Shown here piece after piece: positions 1-11,837 of a stretch of DNA of 64,000 bases. Position 1 is the stretch's first letter; each line of letters starts with the position of its first letter. This DNA is from Aquarana catesbeiana (taxonomy: Eukaryota > Chordata > Amphibia > Anura > Ranidae). The notes beneath the pieces are model-generated. The model was not told the origin of the DNA, searched no databases, and worked only from the letters and a program-made list of their open reading frames with translations. The position numbers were made by a program, and so were the translations under genes. The stretch spans positions 66,843,555 to 66,907,554 of the forward strand of contig NC_133333.1 in NCBI RefSeq assembly GCF_042186555.1, in the 5' to 3' direction.

Positions 1-1
1 T

Positions 2-568
2 TTAGTTAACTTGTAAACCCGAGATCCTAGCGAAATCATCCAGGAGTTTACATATAATTGGTAGGGAAGTGGCAGGGGAGGTGACGAAGAGGATGAGATG
101 GATGAGATCATCAGCGAATAGGCCACATTTGTGGATTTTGGACCCACATCTAACCCCTGCTATGTCTGGGTTGTTACGTATAGCAATTGCTAGTGATTCG
201 ATTGCTATAGCGAAGATAAGCGGCGATAGGGGGCATCCCTGACGCGTTCCTCTCGCTATTTTGATGGGGTCAGAATGCAGTCCTTGTAATTTGATCCGAT
301 CGGCCATGATTTTTTTAGTCATTATTTTTAGGTCGTTATTGATCAAGGATATGGATCTATAGTTACTAACCTCACCTGGGTCCTTGTCTGGTTTTGGGAT
401 GATGGTTTTGAATGCAGCATTCAGCTGCGTGCCCAGGGGCTCCCCTTTGGATTTGGAATTAATAAATTTAGCCAAATATGGTGCTATGGTATGTGCAAAC
501 GCTTTATAGTAGGGTATAGAGAACCTATCTCGACCCGGGGGCGAGTTTTTCTTTACGTTTTTAATCAC
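2..568 (-). pseudogene. LINE ORF2 reverse transcriptase fragment
   Basis: About 188 residues of the fingers and palm of an L1-type reverse transcriptase, which would copy the element RNA at the nicked target in the nucleus. Visible motifs are IPKPDKDPGEVSNYRSISL, the RQGCPLSPLIFAIAIE block and the catalytic box FADD (the YADD-type metal-binding aspartates). The frame is open at the window edge, so thumb and C-terminal cysteine motif would lie to the left of base 1. Upstream (569-1188 on this strand) the frame that should link it to the endonuclease is lost, so the full ORF2 of about 1,200 residues is not made. RT identity is secure; the exact clade (L1 versus Tx1) is not. Confidence 0.85.
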
Positions 569-1188
569 CTCTAAGACTTCCTCTGTAGTGACTGGGGCTT
601 CGTACCTGTCTCTATGCTCCTCCGATAGGGTGGGTATAGGTAGATTTTCTAGGAATTTAGGTAGATCAGGGGATCATTTTGCCCTTTGTCCGCTGTATAG
701 GTTAGCGTAGAATTTGTGAAATGCTTCCATTATTTTAAGGGGGTTTGCCGTGGGTGGTTGGTCAGCTATTTGTATTCTGGGGAAGGAGTATGTGCGGGCA
801 CACGGTGTAAGTTTGGAGGCCATGAGAGGCCCAGGCCTGTCCTTCTGATGGTAGTATTTCGCCCCTTGCCATCTGATACTTTTTTCTGCATTAGCTGTTA
901 GTGCTAGGTTAAGTTAGAGGCAAGCTGTATCAAGGCGGGACATGGGGACTCGGCGTGGATCTCTTGTGCTCCAGATGGAGTGTCTGGAAAGTCTTTTCCA
1001 GATTCTCAATGTCAACCTTTTTAGCTATTTTAATTTGGGATGCTATTTGGATTATTTTGCCTCTAATGACCGCCTTATGCGCTGCCCATAGGGACTTCGC
1101 CGAGATGTCTGCAGTGTCTTTCAGTAAAAAATATTCAGAGATGGCCTTTTCAATGTCTATTTTTCTAATAGGGTCCGAGAGAATCGTT

Positions 1189-2013
1189 TCATATAATCGC
1201 CAGTAGGGGAGATGTGGCTTGAGGGGTTCGGTTGTTTATCGTTATGCTCATCATGGAATGATCAGACCAGACCATGTCCATGATTAATGCTTTTTGAACC
1301 GAGGGAATTAGGCTATTTGATACCAATAGGTGGTCAATTCTGGCATAAGACTGATGCGCATGGGAGAAGTGCGTGTAATCCTTTTTAGTGGGGTTTAGTT
1401 CTCTCCAGATGTCTGTGAGGCCCTGCTGATATATCAGTTTAGCGATCTTGGAGCTACTCCTGGTTGAGCGGATGGTTTGTGCATGGGGAGGTTTGGATTT
1501 GTCTAGGCCCTGGTCGAAGGCTACATTTGAGACCCTGCCGAGAAATTTGGAGCCCTCTAACAGGGGTCCCAGTGTCCGGAATAGATTACTGAAAAATCTC
1601 AGTTGTCCTGAGTTGGGGGTGTAATAGGACACCAGGGAGTAGAGACGACCATCAATTGTGCCTTTGATTAGAATATATCTCCCCTCTGGGTCCCGCCGCT
1701 CTGACTGCAGAGAAAATCTGTAGTTCTTCGAAATGAGAACAGCTACCCCTCTGGTTTTATCTTCTGCGTTAGCCAGAAAAAACAGGGGGAACTGGGCGTG
1801 CATGAAAGTGGGCTTGTACCGGATCGGGAAGTGGGTTTCCTGTAGGAATAGGACATCTATTTTGCGTGATTTCATATAGTCCAGTACCTTCCTACATTTA
1901 GAGGGTGAGTTTAAACCCTGGGCATTATGGGTAGCTACTCTTAACGGAGTAGGTGGTGGTTCAGAACTAGCCATGGAGCAGGGGGGTCGTGAGCAATTCC
2001 AATCCATCGTCAC
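1189..2013 (-). pseudogene. LINE ORF2 APE-type endonuclease domain
   Basis: N-terminal domain of ORF2, an apurinic-like endonuclease that nicks target DNA to prime reverse transcription. Seen near the N-terminus are LRVATHNAQGLNSPSKCRKV, then VLFLQETHF (catalytic Glu), and toward the end YARIDHLLVSNSL and WSDHSMMSI (the SDH active-site histidine). Family members have about 240 residues here, so the domain is near full length. The stretch 'EGSKFLGRVSNVAFDQGLDK' sits where the usual GDFN motif (Asn/Asp for metal binding) is expected, and that motif is missing, which suggests a small internal deletion. The frame closes before the RT domain. Confidence 0.85.
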
Positions 2014-2898
2014 TTACCTGGTGGAGGTATCTATGTTGATCTAGAAGCTTTGCAGGAATGGAGATCGGTAGCTTTCAGTGGGAAGGATATTTGCCAAAGG
2101 TCTGACAGCTGACTGCAAGAGAAAGAATAGTTAGAATAGAATTGAGAGGAGGGAAAGAAGGGGGAAGGGAAGGGGGGCCCAAGCCCTTTAGGGGCCTGAG
2201 TGAGCAGTGAGTGGATTGAAACCCACTGCTCAACACCATGGTAATTACATCCATTCCCTGCTGACAGGGTGGACACCCAACCCAGGGAGGAGGTGTAACC
2301 AAATCCTTGGGGTAGGGGGAGGCGTGGCATCACTTCCCCGAACTCAGCGCACCTTTGAATTAACTACTAAACAATAAGAAAAACAGGAGGGAGGTTCGGG
2401 CCTTCTAGGAACCCGCCCCAGGGAGACAGGGCCATAACTGTGTACTGAGCAAATGAACTTTAAGTATGAGATAACAACAGAACAACAACATTAGCTTCTG
2501 TAAACTCAAACTGGAGCCTGGAAAAAAGAAAAATGAAAAAAAAAAAAATCCCAAGTAGGCTTCAAGTTGCTGCTTGGACTGTGACAATAGAGCATAGCGG
2601 AGAGGCATACATAGGATTTAATGAGGATATGGCCAGAAAAATGAGAAAGAAAAAAAGTCAAATAAAAATCTTTAAAAGTGAATGAACTGTTCAGATAAGA
2701 GTAGGGGGTTGCTCGCCCCAGTGTCTCCTGGAACTCGGGAGGGAGACTAAGGAGGAAGTCCATTTAGCGTGTCACCAAAAAGCTTGACTCGGAGTGTCAT
2801 GGAGGTCTGGTTTCCTTGGATCGTTTGAATTTAGGTTTGTCCAAACATTCTTCAGGAGGCTCGCTGGAGAGGGGTGCTTGGTTGATCCTGCAGGGGAG

Positions 2899-3891
2899 TT
2901 AGTGAGGTCCATCGCTGCTTCTTGTGTGATGAGGCGAAGGATCTAGTAGGAGTCGTTCACCTTCTTGGAAGCTGTGAAAAGAGTGCATCTTGCCTTTATA
3001 GTCAAACTTCAGTGCAAAGGGGAAGGCACACCTATATTTAATATCACGCTGAGACAAAATGGTAAGTAGGGGTTTCAGGGCTCTCCTCTTTTGTATCGTG
3101 GTCGGTGAAATATCTGCAAACACTTGAATGGTGTGCCCTCGGCATATGAGGGGGTGTTGATATCTGCACTTCTTCATTATCTCTTCCTTCACCGAGAAGT
3201 AATGGAGTTTTACCATGATATCTCTGGGTGTGCCATCTTTCCGAGGGGGTCCTAGAGTTCTGTGAGCAAGATCGATCTCCAATTTGTGGGATGAAATGTC
3301 AGGGATCAGCTGTCTGAGAAATTCTTGCACCACAGATATGGTGTCAGTGATCGATTCTGGGAGCCCCCTGATTCTAAAGTTTTCCCTTCTGGATCTGTTC
3401 TCCAGGTCATCGATCCAGGATAATGCCGTATCCATTTGATCTTGTAGCACCTGGATGTGGTTAGAGTTCTGTCTGGTTTTCAAAATCGTTTGGCCAAGTT
3501 TATTTTCAATAGCTTCCATCCCGGTGCCTAGGATCTGGAAGTTCTCCCTTATATCTCCTGTAATTTTGGCTGCAGTCTGAGCTAAGCCTTTTTCCAGTAG
3601 TGCTGACAGTTGGGAGAAAAGATCAGGGGCTGAAAGCATTGTGTGGGGGGTAATTACTGTCAGGACAGGCCTGATTGCATTGTGAGGTGATGTAGGCCCA
3701 AGGGGAGAGTGCAGGAGTTCCTCGATGGATTGTTCAATAAGGGATTCTGTGGAGGCTGGGGAGTGAGCCATGGACATCAAGGTACTCACGGGGGTCCCAG
3801 GAGGGTGGGTGCGGGTCACAGAGGCATAGGATTGCCTGTCTCCAGGGATCTCCTCGGTGTTCGGCGCGTGTGGCTGCATGGCACCCGCCAT
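2899..3891 (-). CDS. LINE ORF1 protein (L1 ORF1p-like)
   Basis: Intact 330-residue frame. L1 ORF1p is a trimeric RNA-binding chaperone that coats the element RNA. The N-terminus (about 1-85) is proline/serine rich and low in structure. Residues about 90-165 are heptad-like and should form the coiled coil. The stretch RRENFRIRGLPES (about 168-180) opens the RRM-type domain typical of L1 ORF1p, and the C-terminal part contains IQKRRALKPLLTIL and YRCAFPFALKF. Length matches the family. It precedes ORF2 by about 870 bases on the same strand. It is the only undamaged frame of this LINE copy. Confidence 0.85.
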   Translation of the reverse strand: MAGAMQPHAPNTEEIPGDRQSYASVTRTHPPGTPVSTLMSMAHSPASTESLIEQSIEELLHSPLGPTSPHNAIRPVLTVITPHTMLSAPDLFSQLSALLEKGLAQTAAKITGDIRENFQILGTGMEAIENKLGQTILKTRQNSNHIQVLQDQMDTALSWIDDLENRSRRENFRIRGLPESITDTISVVQEFLRQLIPDISSHKLEIDLAHRTLGPPRKDGTPRDIMVKLHYFSVKEEIMKKCRYQHPLICRGHTIQVFADISPTTIQKRRALKPLLTILSQRDIKYRCAFPFALKFDYKGKMHSFHSFQEGERLLLDPSPHHTRSSDGPH

Positions 3892-4121
3892 CTTGGATTC
3901 GGGCCCGCTCCGTAACGACCCTGAATTGTGGCTCCAGGTCCCTTCTAAATGATCCCGCGGATATGAGTGTGTGCCCCAGTCATTCCACTGGTGGATGGGG
4001 TAGGTTTCATGGCCCCCCGGGGCTCCGGACCCCCTGCCAGGTACGCCGGGTGGTTAAAGCAGTGTGGAGCTCCTGGCTTAACCGGCCATCTTGGAGCGGT
4101 CCGCGCATGCGCCCCCCTTTT

Positions 4122-4217
4122 TGCCCTCTTTTGGCATACCGACCAGCTAGGCCAAGGTACACATTAGGTCTTGGTAGTTAGGGTTATCGCATTTCCAAGT
4201 AAAGACTCTGACTACAA
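4122..4217. repeat. 97-bp direct repeat, copy A
   Basis: This segment (begins tgccctctttt, ends ctgactacaa) recurs in the same orientation at 5050-5146 with few differences. It directly abuts the LINE 5' end. The two copies bracket about 830 bases holding the TA microsatellite and the small hAT-like element. It may be a local duplication or flanking DNA moved with an insertion; the sequence does not decide. Confidence 0.8.
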
Positions 4218-4342
4218 GTTAGAAGGCTGGCCGGAGGCTAACCTGCATTTGTAGGAGGAGTCTGGGGGGTATATATCCCTCCACCTCTGTCAAGTTCCAC
4301 GTTGGCTCGTCTTCATGGTTCCCACCCACCTGTTTTCCCAAA

Positions 4343-4344
<2 letters not shown>

Positions 4345-4406
<62 letters not shown>
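4345..4406. repeat. (TA)n microsatellite
   Basis: About 31 uninterrupted TA dinucleotides. Its right end is the insertion point of the MITE that follows. Confidence 0.95.
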
Positions 4407-4409
<3 letters not shown>

Positions 4410-4990
4410 GGCTTTTTTTCTCAGAGAAAAGGTGCAGGAACTCAACCATGCCCGCCACACACACATACCTGCCAAATGGCATCAAATAGTAGCTCTTCCC
4501 TCTGCATACAACCCCTCCCTCCACTGCCCTCATCTTCTCCCACCTCCTTAAAAGCTCCACCATCTGTCATATGTCTTACCTTTGTTGCAATATTAAACTG
4601 AAGCACCTATCCGGCTGTAATACCTCTCAGCATACTATACTATACTACAGTCACTTGCAAGGGAGATCATGCAGTAGGAGCATCAACAACTGGTCACCAG
4701 GGAAAAAATGGAGACCACAGAGGGTGCAGCCTACCACACACCCTCTCCTGCCCATGACTGCACTGAACCCTGGGCACCTGTTCTGTATCTCTCTTGTCCC
4801 TGTCCAGCACTCAGTGGGATCTGCGCAGGAGATCTGACCTGGGGGAGCTACTGGGAGATAAGCTATCACTTGTAAATGCAGAAGCTAGACTTCAATGTTA
4901 CCAAGTGATAGTGGTGAGCAGGGAGAAGAAGACCCGAGCCAGAGGTGGTGGAACTGAGTTCCCCCTAGTTCCTGCTGAAAAAAAGCCCTG
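4407..4990. mobile_element. hAT-like non-autonomous element (MITE)
   Basis: Starts cagggctttttttct and ends agcaggaact-mirrored sequence ...aaaaaaagccctg. The two termini form an imperfect inverted repeat (cagggcttttttt, then a shared caggaact core) and begin/end CAGGG/CCCTG as in hAT transposons. It sits in a TA repeat on both sides, so an 8-bp duplication tatatata is possible but not provable. No coding capacity is visible; it would depend on a transposase in trans. Confidence 0.7.
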
Positions 4991-5049
4991 CATATATATA
5001 TATACACACACACACATCATACACTTTTCATAGTTATACATTCAGTGTA

Positions 5050-5146
5050 TGCCCTCTTTTAGGCGTACTGACCAGCTAGGCCAAGGCACACCTCAGGTCT
5101 TGGTAGTTAGGGTTATCGCATTTCCAAGTGAAAACTCTGACTACAA
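5050..5146. repeat. 97-bp direct repeat, copy B
   Basis: Second copy of the segment at 4122-4217, same orientation. Beyond its right end (5147 on) the sequence differs from that after copy A. Confidence 0.8.
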
Positions 5147-5444
5147 ATGCTAGTTATTCATGACGTGATAACATTTTCCTCTAGTAGCCATTTTGTCGTA
5201 CAGCATACCAACAACTAAATGTGTTATCTTTACATAGGATAAAGTATTCACAATGATCAACAGTGTATTGGTAGTATACTATCAAGCCGAAAATGTAATG
5301 CAAGGAAAGCTTTAGCTTACTAGGAGCCTAATTATTAGCAGCAGAAAATTTGCATGAAATGCTTGGACCAAAATAAGACAGGGAACTTGTTAGGAAATGC
5401 TACTGCTGGATGCCCTTCTGCAAAGGCCACTGTTACCTGGTATA
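5147..5444. other. Unassigned flank of the hAT element
   Basis: About 300 bases of AT-rich sequence without a credible frame or repeat. Its last eight bases (ctggtata, 5437-5444) are the left target-site duplication of the hAT element. It would be continuous with 13891 onward before that insertion. Confidence 0.6.
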
Positions 5445-6479
5445 TAGGGATGAGCCGAACACCCCCCGGTTCAGTTCACACCAGAACCTGCGAACGGACC
5501 AAAAATTTGCGCGAACTTTAGAACCCCATTGAAGTCTATGGGACTCGAACGTTCGAAATCAAAAGTGCTAATTTTAAAGGCTAATATGCATGGTATTGTC
5601 CTAAAACGGCTTTGGGGACCCGGGTCCTGCCCCAGGGGACATGTATTATTGCAAAAAAAACTTTTAAAAACGGCCGTTTTTTCGGGAACGGTGATTTTAA
5701 TGATGCTTAAAGTGAAAAAAAAAGTGAAATATTCCTTTAAATATCGTACCTGGGGGGTGTCTATAGTATGCCTGTAAAGTGGCACCTGTTTCCCGTGCTT
5801 AGAACAGTCCCTGCACAAAATGACATTTTTAAAGGAATAAAAGTAATTTAAAACAGCTTGCAGCTTTAATGTAATATCGGGTCCTGGCAATATGAATGAA
5901 AATCAATGAGAGAAAAGGCATGGGTAGCCCCCCCACCAAAGCCCATTACCAGATGCTTTGGGTCTTGTATGCATATTAAGGGGAACCCCACACTCAAATT
6001 AAAAAAGGAAAGGCGTGGGGCCCCCAGGCCCTATATACTCTGAACAGCAGTATACAAGCGGTGCAAACAAGACAGGGACTGTAGGTTTGTTGTTAAGTAG
6101 AATCTGTTTGTAATTTTGAACTGGTACATTTTTAAAGTGTAGCTCCAGCCAAAAAATCTATTTTTAATCTTTTTGAAAAACATAGGGAAGAGTTATCACA
6201 CCTGTAACATTTGTTTTGCTGTCTGTGCACCTCTTCAGAAGATTTCACCTCACTTTCTGTCCCAATGACAAATGTTTTTTGAACACCTTAGTGAAACAAG
6301 GATTGTTGATAAAGCATCAGTGGAGAGGAGACATGTTTTCCCATATTAACTCTTACAGGAGAGAATTTCCCTTCCTAGGGGTAGATTTCATCTCACTTCC
6401 TGTTGTCTCCTTCCGTTTGCAAGTAGGAGTCGTTGGTAAGTTGGATGTTTGAAAGTAGGGTCCTGCCCTATATACTCTG

Positions 6480-7060
6480 CAGAAATTTGGGTCTTAGGTG
6501 TTGGTGTTGCCACAACACTGTAAGCCCTCACAGGGCCCTGCTGTGAAATATTAGATCAAGAATTATAATTACATGCCCCTGTTGAACAGGGGCAGAAAAA
6601 TTGGGCCTTTGGTGATGGTGGTGGTGCTGGTGCTACAACACTGTAAGTCCTCACAGTTACTCTTGGTGGGCTCTGGAACGGGCCCTGCTGTGAAATATTA
6701 GATCAAGAATTGTAATTACATGTCCCTGTTGAACAGGGCCAGAAAAATTGGGCCTTTGGTGGTGGTGGTGCTGGTGCCACAACACTGTAAGTCCTCACAG
6801 TTACTCTTGGTGGGCGCAGAAACGGGCCCTGCTGTGAAATATTAGATCAAGAATTCTAATTACATGTCCCTTTTGAACAGGGGCAGAAAAATTGGGCCTT
6901 AGGCACTGGTGCTGGTGCCACAACACTGCAGCCCCTCATGGATACTATAGTTGGAGCGCAGGAATGAGCCCTCCTGCAAAATATAGCATCAAAAATTGTA
7001 ATTACACGCCCCTGTTAAACAGGGGCTGAAAAATTGGGCCTTAGCCACTGGTTGCGGTGC
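6480..7060. repeat. Tandem repeat of ~140 bp in hAT element
   Basis: Four diverged units each containing gaaaaattgggcct, a 'ggtg' run, caacactg and tgaaatattagatcaagaat. Units two and three are closest; the fourth is degraded. It lies downstream of the transposase stop on the minus strand, so in its 3' non-coding part. Confidence 0.8.
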
Positions 7061-7192
7061 CCAGAAACAAAAATGTTCTTACAGCTATCAGGATGATCAT
7101 TGAGGAGGAAGAGGATAGTCACTCAGCATAACAGGATAGTCACTCAGCATCAGCATAGGCAGTCTTGAAGGGATCTAACATTTCAAAAAAAA

Positions 7193-10100
7193 TTATTTGG
7201 TTACATAAGCATCAGGTGCTTGGTAGCTGGTGGTGATCCAAGACTGATTCATTTTTATGAAGGTCAGTCGATTGACCGAGTCGGTGGACAGGCGCACCCT
7301 GTGATCGGTTACAAAGCCTCCAGCAGCACTGAATGTGCGTTCCGAAAGAACGCTGGATGCAGGACAGGCCAGTAGCTCAATTGCATACTGTGCAAGCTCT
7401 GGCCAGTGATCCATCCTCAAGACCCAGTAACCCAGAGGATTTTCGGTGGGGAAGGTGTCCAAGTCAGATCTTGCCCCTAGGTATTCCTGCACCATGTAAA
7501 ACAGACCCTGGCGATGGTTGCTAGAACCGATCATACCTTGGGGCTGCGGACTAAAAAATTGTCTGAACGCATCGGTCAGAAGGCCACCTTCTCCACCGCT
7601 CCTTCTTTGACTGACCAAAGCCTCAGCAACATGTTGTCCAGGAACAGGAGTTTGTAACCTCCCAGTCTCTGGGAATGCGTTGCACAGACCTTTCTGCAAG
7701 GTCTCCCGAAGATGTTTCATCCTCTGCTCCCTCTGCGACAACAAGATAAGGTCCGCAACCTTACCCTTGTAACGTGGATCAAGGAGGGTTGCCAGCCAAT
7801 ATTGATCCCTCTCCTTGATACCACAAATACAAGGATCCTTCGGCAGGCTTTGTAGGATCAGGGAGTCCATGCAGCGTAGGTTTGCTGAGGCATTCGGTCC
7901 GGAGTATTCTGGGTCACTAAGGATGACCTGATCTGCAGCCACCTCCTCCCTGCCACGTACAAGTCCATGGGTTTCTTGGGACTGTAAATGATCCCATGAA
8001 GGCTGATGCTGATGCTGATGCTGAGTGCCAGGCTCCACCTCCATGCTAACACAATCCTCCTCCTCCTCGTTCTCTTCCTGTGTGATCAGCGGGCACGCAG
8101 GAACACTGTCTGGATAAAGGGGGCCTTGGGAGCTAAGGAAGTCCTCCTCTTCCTGCCTCTGTTCTGCCTCAAGTGCCCTGTCCATTATTCCACGCAGCGT
8201 GTGCTCCAACAGGTGGACAAGGGGGACAGTGTCACTGATGCATGCATTGTCACTGCTCACCATCCTCGTGGCCTCCTCAAATGGTGACAGGACAGCGCAT
8301 GCATCCCTGATCATGGCCCACTGGCGTGGGGAAAAAAAGCCAAGCTCCCCTGACCCTGTCCTGGTGCCATAGTCGCACAGGTACTCATTGATGGCCCTTT
8401 GCTGCGTGTGCAGCCGCTGCAGCATGGCCAACGTTGAGTTCCACCTGGTGGGCATGTCACAGATTAGGCGGTTCTTGGGCAGATTAAATTCCTTTTGGAG
8501 GTCTGCCAGCAGAGCACTGGCATTATATGACTGGCGGAAATGCACACAGACTTTACTGGCCTGCCTCAGGACATCCTGTAAGCCCGGGTACCTGCTCAAG
8601 AACCGCTGCACCACCAAGTTAAGGACATGAGCCAAACAGGGCACATGGGCTATTAGTCCCTGTTGGAGGGCAGAGAGGAAGTTGGTGCCATTGTCGCAAA
8701 CCACCATTCCTGCCTTAAGTTGGCGTGGCATCAACCCCCTCTGAACCTGCCCCTGCAGAGCTGACAGAATCTCTGCCCCAGTGTGGCTCCTGTCCCCCAA
8801 GCACACCAGCTCAAGCGCCGCATGGCATCTTTTGGCCTGCGTAGTTGCGTAGCCCCTTGAACGCCTACGGAGCACTGCTGGTTCTGAGGACAAAGCACAG
8901 GAAGAGGCCATGGAGGAAGAAGAAGAAGAGGAAGGAGGAGAGAGGTGTGTCAGAATCACCAGTAGTAGCATTTTGGAGGCGTGGTGGCGAAACAACCTCC
9001 AACACTACTGCACCTTGTCCTGCATCCTTCCAAGCTGCCAGCAGAGTCACCCAATGTGCCGTGAAACTTAGGTAATGTCCCTATCCATGCCTGCTGGACC
9101 ATGGGTCAGCGGTAATATGCACCTTACTGCTGACCGCCCTGTCCAGCGAGGCATGGACATTGCCTTCCACATGCCGGTAGAGAGCCAGAATCGCCTTTCA
9201 TGAGAAAAAGTGGCGTTTGGGTACCTGCCACTGATGAACTGCACATTCCACAAACTCACGGAAGGGGGCAGAGTCTATCAACTGAAAAGGTAGCAGTTGA
9301 AGTGCTAGCAATTTTGCCAAGCTAGCATTCAACCACTGGGCATGTGGATGTCTGGGAGTGAACTTCTTTCGGCGGTGCAGCAACTGGGGCAGGGAAATTT
9401 GCCTTGTACAATCTGATGTTGGTGTACCGATAGCAGATTGCCCACAAGTGCTTGGCTGTGACACACCTAATTCTACACCTTCATTCCTCTCAGTGCAGGT
9501 CTCAGAGAGGACTGAAGGTATAGTGGGGTTGGAGATCTCAGCTGATGAGGAGCAAGGAGAAGTCCTCTTTGTTCTTTGGTGTGGGTCTTTTAGGTACGCT
9601 TGCTAATGAACTGCATGGCAGGTCAACATATGTCTGGTCAAGCATGTGGTGCCCAAGCGGGAGATGTTTTGGCCAAGCGAGATACGCTTGAGACATATGT
9701 TGCAAACAGCAGCGGTGCGATCTGATGCACTCGTCTCAAAAAAGGCCCACACCAAAGAACTTTTGGAATAACGCACAGAGACAGCAGCGCCCTGCACTTG
9801 TAGAGCTTTGCGGTGTGATGCAGTCAGTGTGATACCCTTAAGCTGGCCCCTGGAGGGCATCCTGCCTCATTGGTGATGTGCCTCCTCCTCCTCTCTCCTA
9901 TCAGGCACCCACATGGAGTCAGTGACCTCATCATCTCCTCCCTCCTCATCACTGGAGCAAACCTGGCAGTATGCTGCAGCAGGGGCAACATGACTGCCAG
10001 ATTGCTGTCCTTCTTGGGCACCCCCTCTGGGCTCATGTTACTGCCTTCCTCTAGCTGAGTACCATCATCGGAGCCTTCAAAACGCTGGGCATCCTCCTGG

Positions 10101-10481
10101 AGCATGTACCCAACACTGTGGTCAAACAGTTCGGGGGACTCCTCAGGAGGACATGGTGGGGCTAGGGAAGGAGTGACTGATTCCATTGAGCCGAGGGAAG
10201 AGGCCGGGTTGGCAGCTGCTTTGCCAGAAAAAGTACCCTGAGCATGGGTGAGAAACGATGAGGAGGATGAGGACGGCTTGGTCCTCCATTCGACCAAGTC
10301 TTCCGCATGTTGGCTCAACACGGCCAGCTGCTGAAAAAAAGGCCAAGCGTGCCCCACGGCCACGTGCTGATGAGGATGTACCATGTCCATTACCAGCACT
10401 GTTGCCTCTAGACACAGAGCCTGCTTGTCCTCTTTTATTGGCTTGTGACTGTCTGCCTCTCCTTGTTGTCCTTCCAGACAT
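7193..10481 (-). pseudogene. hAT (ZBED-type) transposase gene, broken
   Basis: Minus-strand gene. The largest intact piece (7193-8995, 600 residues) holds the RNase H-like catalytic core: VVCDNGTNFL (catalytic Asp), CLAHVLNLVVQRF (the CxxH motif of hAT), a long acidic, Gln/Glu-rich insert, and the C-terminal dimerisation block YAIELLACPASSVLSERTFS. Upstream fragments in other frames (9198-9464, 9603-9860 with the BED finger, 9824-10399, 10143-10481) read as N-terminal parts separated by frameshifts or introns. A 1-base-scale break or intron between about 8995 and 9600 cannot be resolved by eye. Such ZBED4-like proteins bind the element ends and excise by a hairpin mechanism in the nucleus. 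This copy is likely dead. Confidence 0.85.
9603..9860 (-). pseudogene. BED-type zinc finger exon of hAT transposase
   Basis: Frame of 85 residues containing SLVWAFFETSASDR, CNIC and RHMLTCH: the aromatic W..FF lead, CxxC pair and HxxxxxH pair that define a BED finger, the DNA-binding module of hAT transposases. It lies upstream of the catalytic core on the same strand and overlaps the N-terminal frame at 9824-10399 in another phase, which indicates a frameshift or splice join. Confidence 0.8.
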
Positions 10482-10518
10482 ACTAATGGCCTGCAGTGAG
10501 ATGTAGCTGCACTAAGCT

Positions 10519-10521
<3 letters not shown>

Positions 10522-10574
<53 letters not shown>
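10522..10574. repeat. (TA)n microsatellite
   Basis: Pure TA run inside the hAT element, just upstream (minus strand) of the transposase N-terminal frame. A related TA run lies at 60333-60356 in the opposite-strand copy of this hAT region. Confidence 0.95.
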
Positions 10575-10575
<1 letters not shown>

Positions 10576-10605
10576 TGATACTGCAGCTAGCAAAATCAAC
10601 TGCCT

Positions 10606-11700
10606 GTCTGTAGTATTATTAGTATGAGAACACCACCAATCTTCTGCAGGTAGCTTTAGCTGAACACTGTGCAGAGGATGCACTACACTAACTTGTAAAT
10701 AATGTAGCTGCCTGCGGTAGTGATAGCATCAGGAAAGCACCACAAACCTTCTACAGGTAGCTTTAGCTGAACACTGTGCAGAGGTTGCAAAAAACGAACT
10801 TGTAGCTTTAGCTGAACACTGTGCAGAGGTCGCACTACACTAACTTTTAGCTTTAGCTGAACACTGTGCAGAGGTCGCACTACACTAACTCGTAGCTTTA
10901 GCTGAACACTGTGCAGAGGATGCACTACACTAACGTTTAAATAATGTAGCTGCCTGCGATAGTGATAGGATCAGGAAAACACCACCAACCTTCTACAGGT
11001 TGCTTTAGCTGAACACTGTGCAGAGGACGCACTACACTAACATTTAAATAATGTAGCTGCCTGCGGTAGTGATAGAATCAGGAAAACACCACCAACCTTC
11101 TACAGGTAGCTTTAGCTGAACGCTGTGCAGAGGACGCACTACACTAACGTCTAAATAATGTAGCTGCCTGCAGTAGTAATAGGATCAGGAAAACACCACC
11201 AACCTTCTACAGGTAGCTTTAGCTGAACACTGTGCAGAGGACGCACTACACTAACGTTTAAATAATGTAGCTGCCTGCGGTAGTGATAGGATCAGGAAAA
11301 CACCACCAACCTTCTACAGGTAGCTTTAGCTGAACACTGTGCAGAGGTCGCACTACACTAACTTGTAGCTTTAGCTGGACACTGTGCAGAGGTCGCACTG
11401 CACTAACTTGTAGCTTTAGCTGAACACTGTGTAGAGGTCACACTACACTAACTTGTAGCTTTAGCTGAACACTGTGCAGAGGTCGTACTACACTAACTTG
11501 TAGCTTTAGCTGAACACTGTGCAGAGGTCACACTACACTAACCTGTAAATAATGTAGCTGCCTGCAGTAGTGATAGGATCAGAAAAACACCACCAATCTT
11601 CTACAGGTAGCTTTAGCTGAACACTGTGCAGAGGACGCACTACACTAACTGTAAATACTGTAGCTGGGATCAGAAGAACACCAGCAATTTTCTTCAGGTA
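10606..11700. repeat. Minisatellite 'gtagctttagctgaacactg'
   Basis: Two alternating unit types: a short ~48-bp unit (gctttagctgaacactgtgc, agaggtcgcactacactaac) and a long ~115-bp unit that adds aatgtagctgcctgcggtag and ggatcaggaaaacaccacca. About fifteen units. The array lies 5' of the transposase frames. The same array in reverse orientation occurs at 46197-46628 and 60157-60332. Confidence 0.9.
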
Positions 11701-11780
11701 GCTGTAAATACTGTAACAACACCTGCCTGCCTGTCAGTAGGAAGATAATAACAGGAACGGATCTAGCTAAACTGAATACA

Positions 11781-11783
<3 letters not shown>

Positions 11784-11817
<34 letters not shown>
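11784..11817. repeat. (TA)n microsatellite
   Basis: Short TA run left of the Tc1 insertion. Confidence 0.9.
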
Positions 11818-11820
<3 letters not shown>

Positions 11821-11837
11821 CACCTGGGATGCATATA

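Larger units (their letters stand above)
1..4121 (-). mobile_element. L1/Tx1-type LINE, partial
   Basis: Minus-strand non-LTR retrotransposon. From its 5' end near 4121 it runs through ORF1 (2899-3891), a spacer of about 870 bases (2031-2898) without a convincing frame, and ORF2 with an endonuclease (1189-2013) and a reverse transcriptase (from 568 leftward), and leaves the window at base 1. The order ORF1 then endonuclease then RT is that of L1-clade elements. ORF2 is broken between endonuclease and RT, so this copy is inactive. The 5' boundary is set where the sequence becomes the 97-base segment that is repeated at 5050. The 3' end and the target-site duplication lie outside the window. 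Confidence 0.85.

Noticed and set aside
716..1206. Plus-strand frames at 716-901 and 955-1206
   Set aside because: They lie opposite the LINE ORF2 and have no domain; antisense shadows.
4219..4601. Frames with Tyr-Ile repeats across the TA microsatellite
   Set aside because: Translation of (TA)n; not a gene.
9860..10506. Plus-strand frames opposite the hAT N-terminal exons
   Set aside because: No domain and opposite strand to a recognisable transposase.
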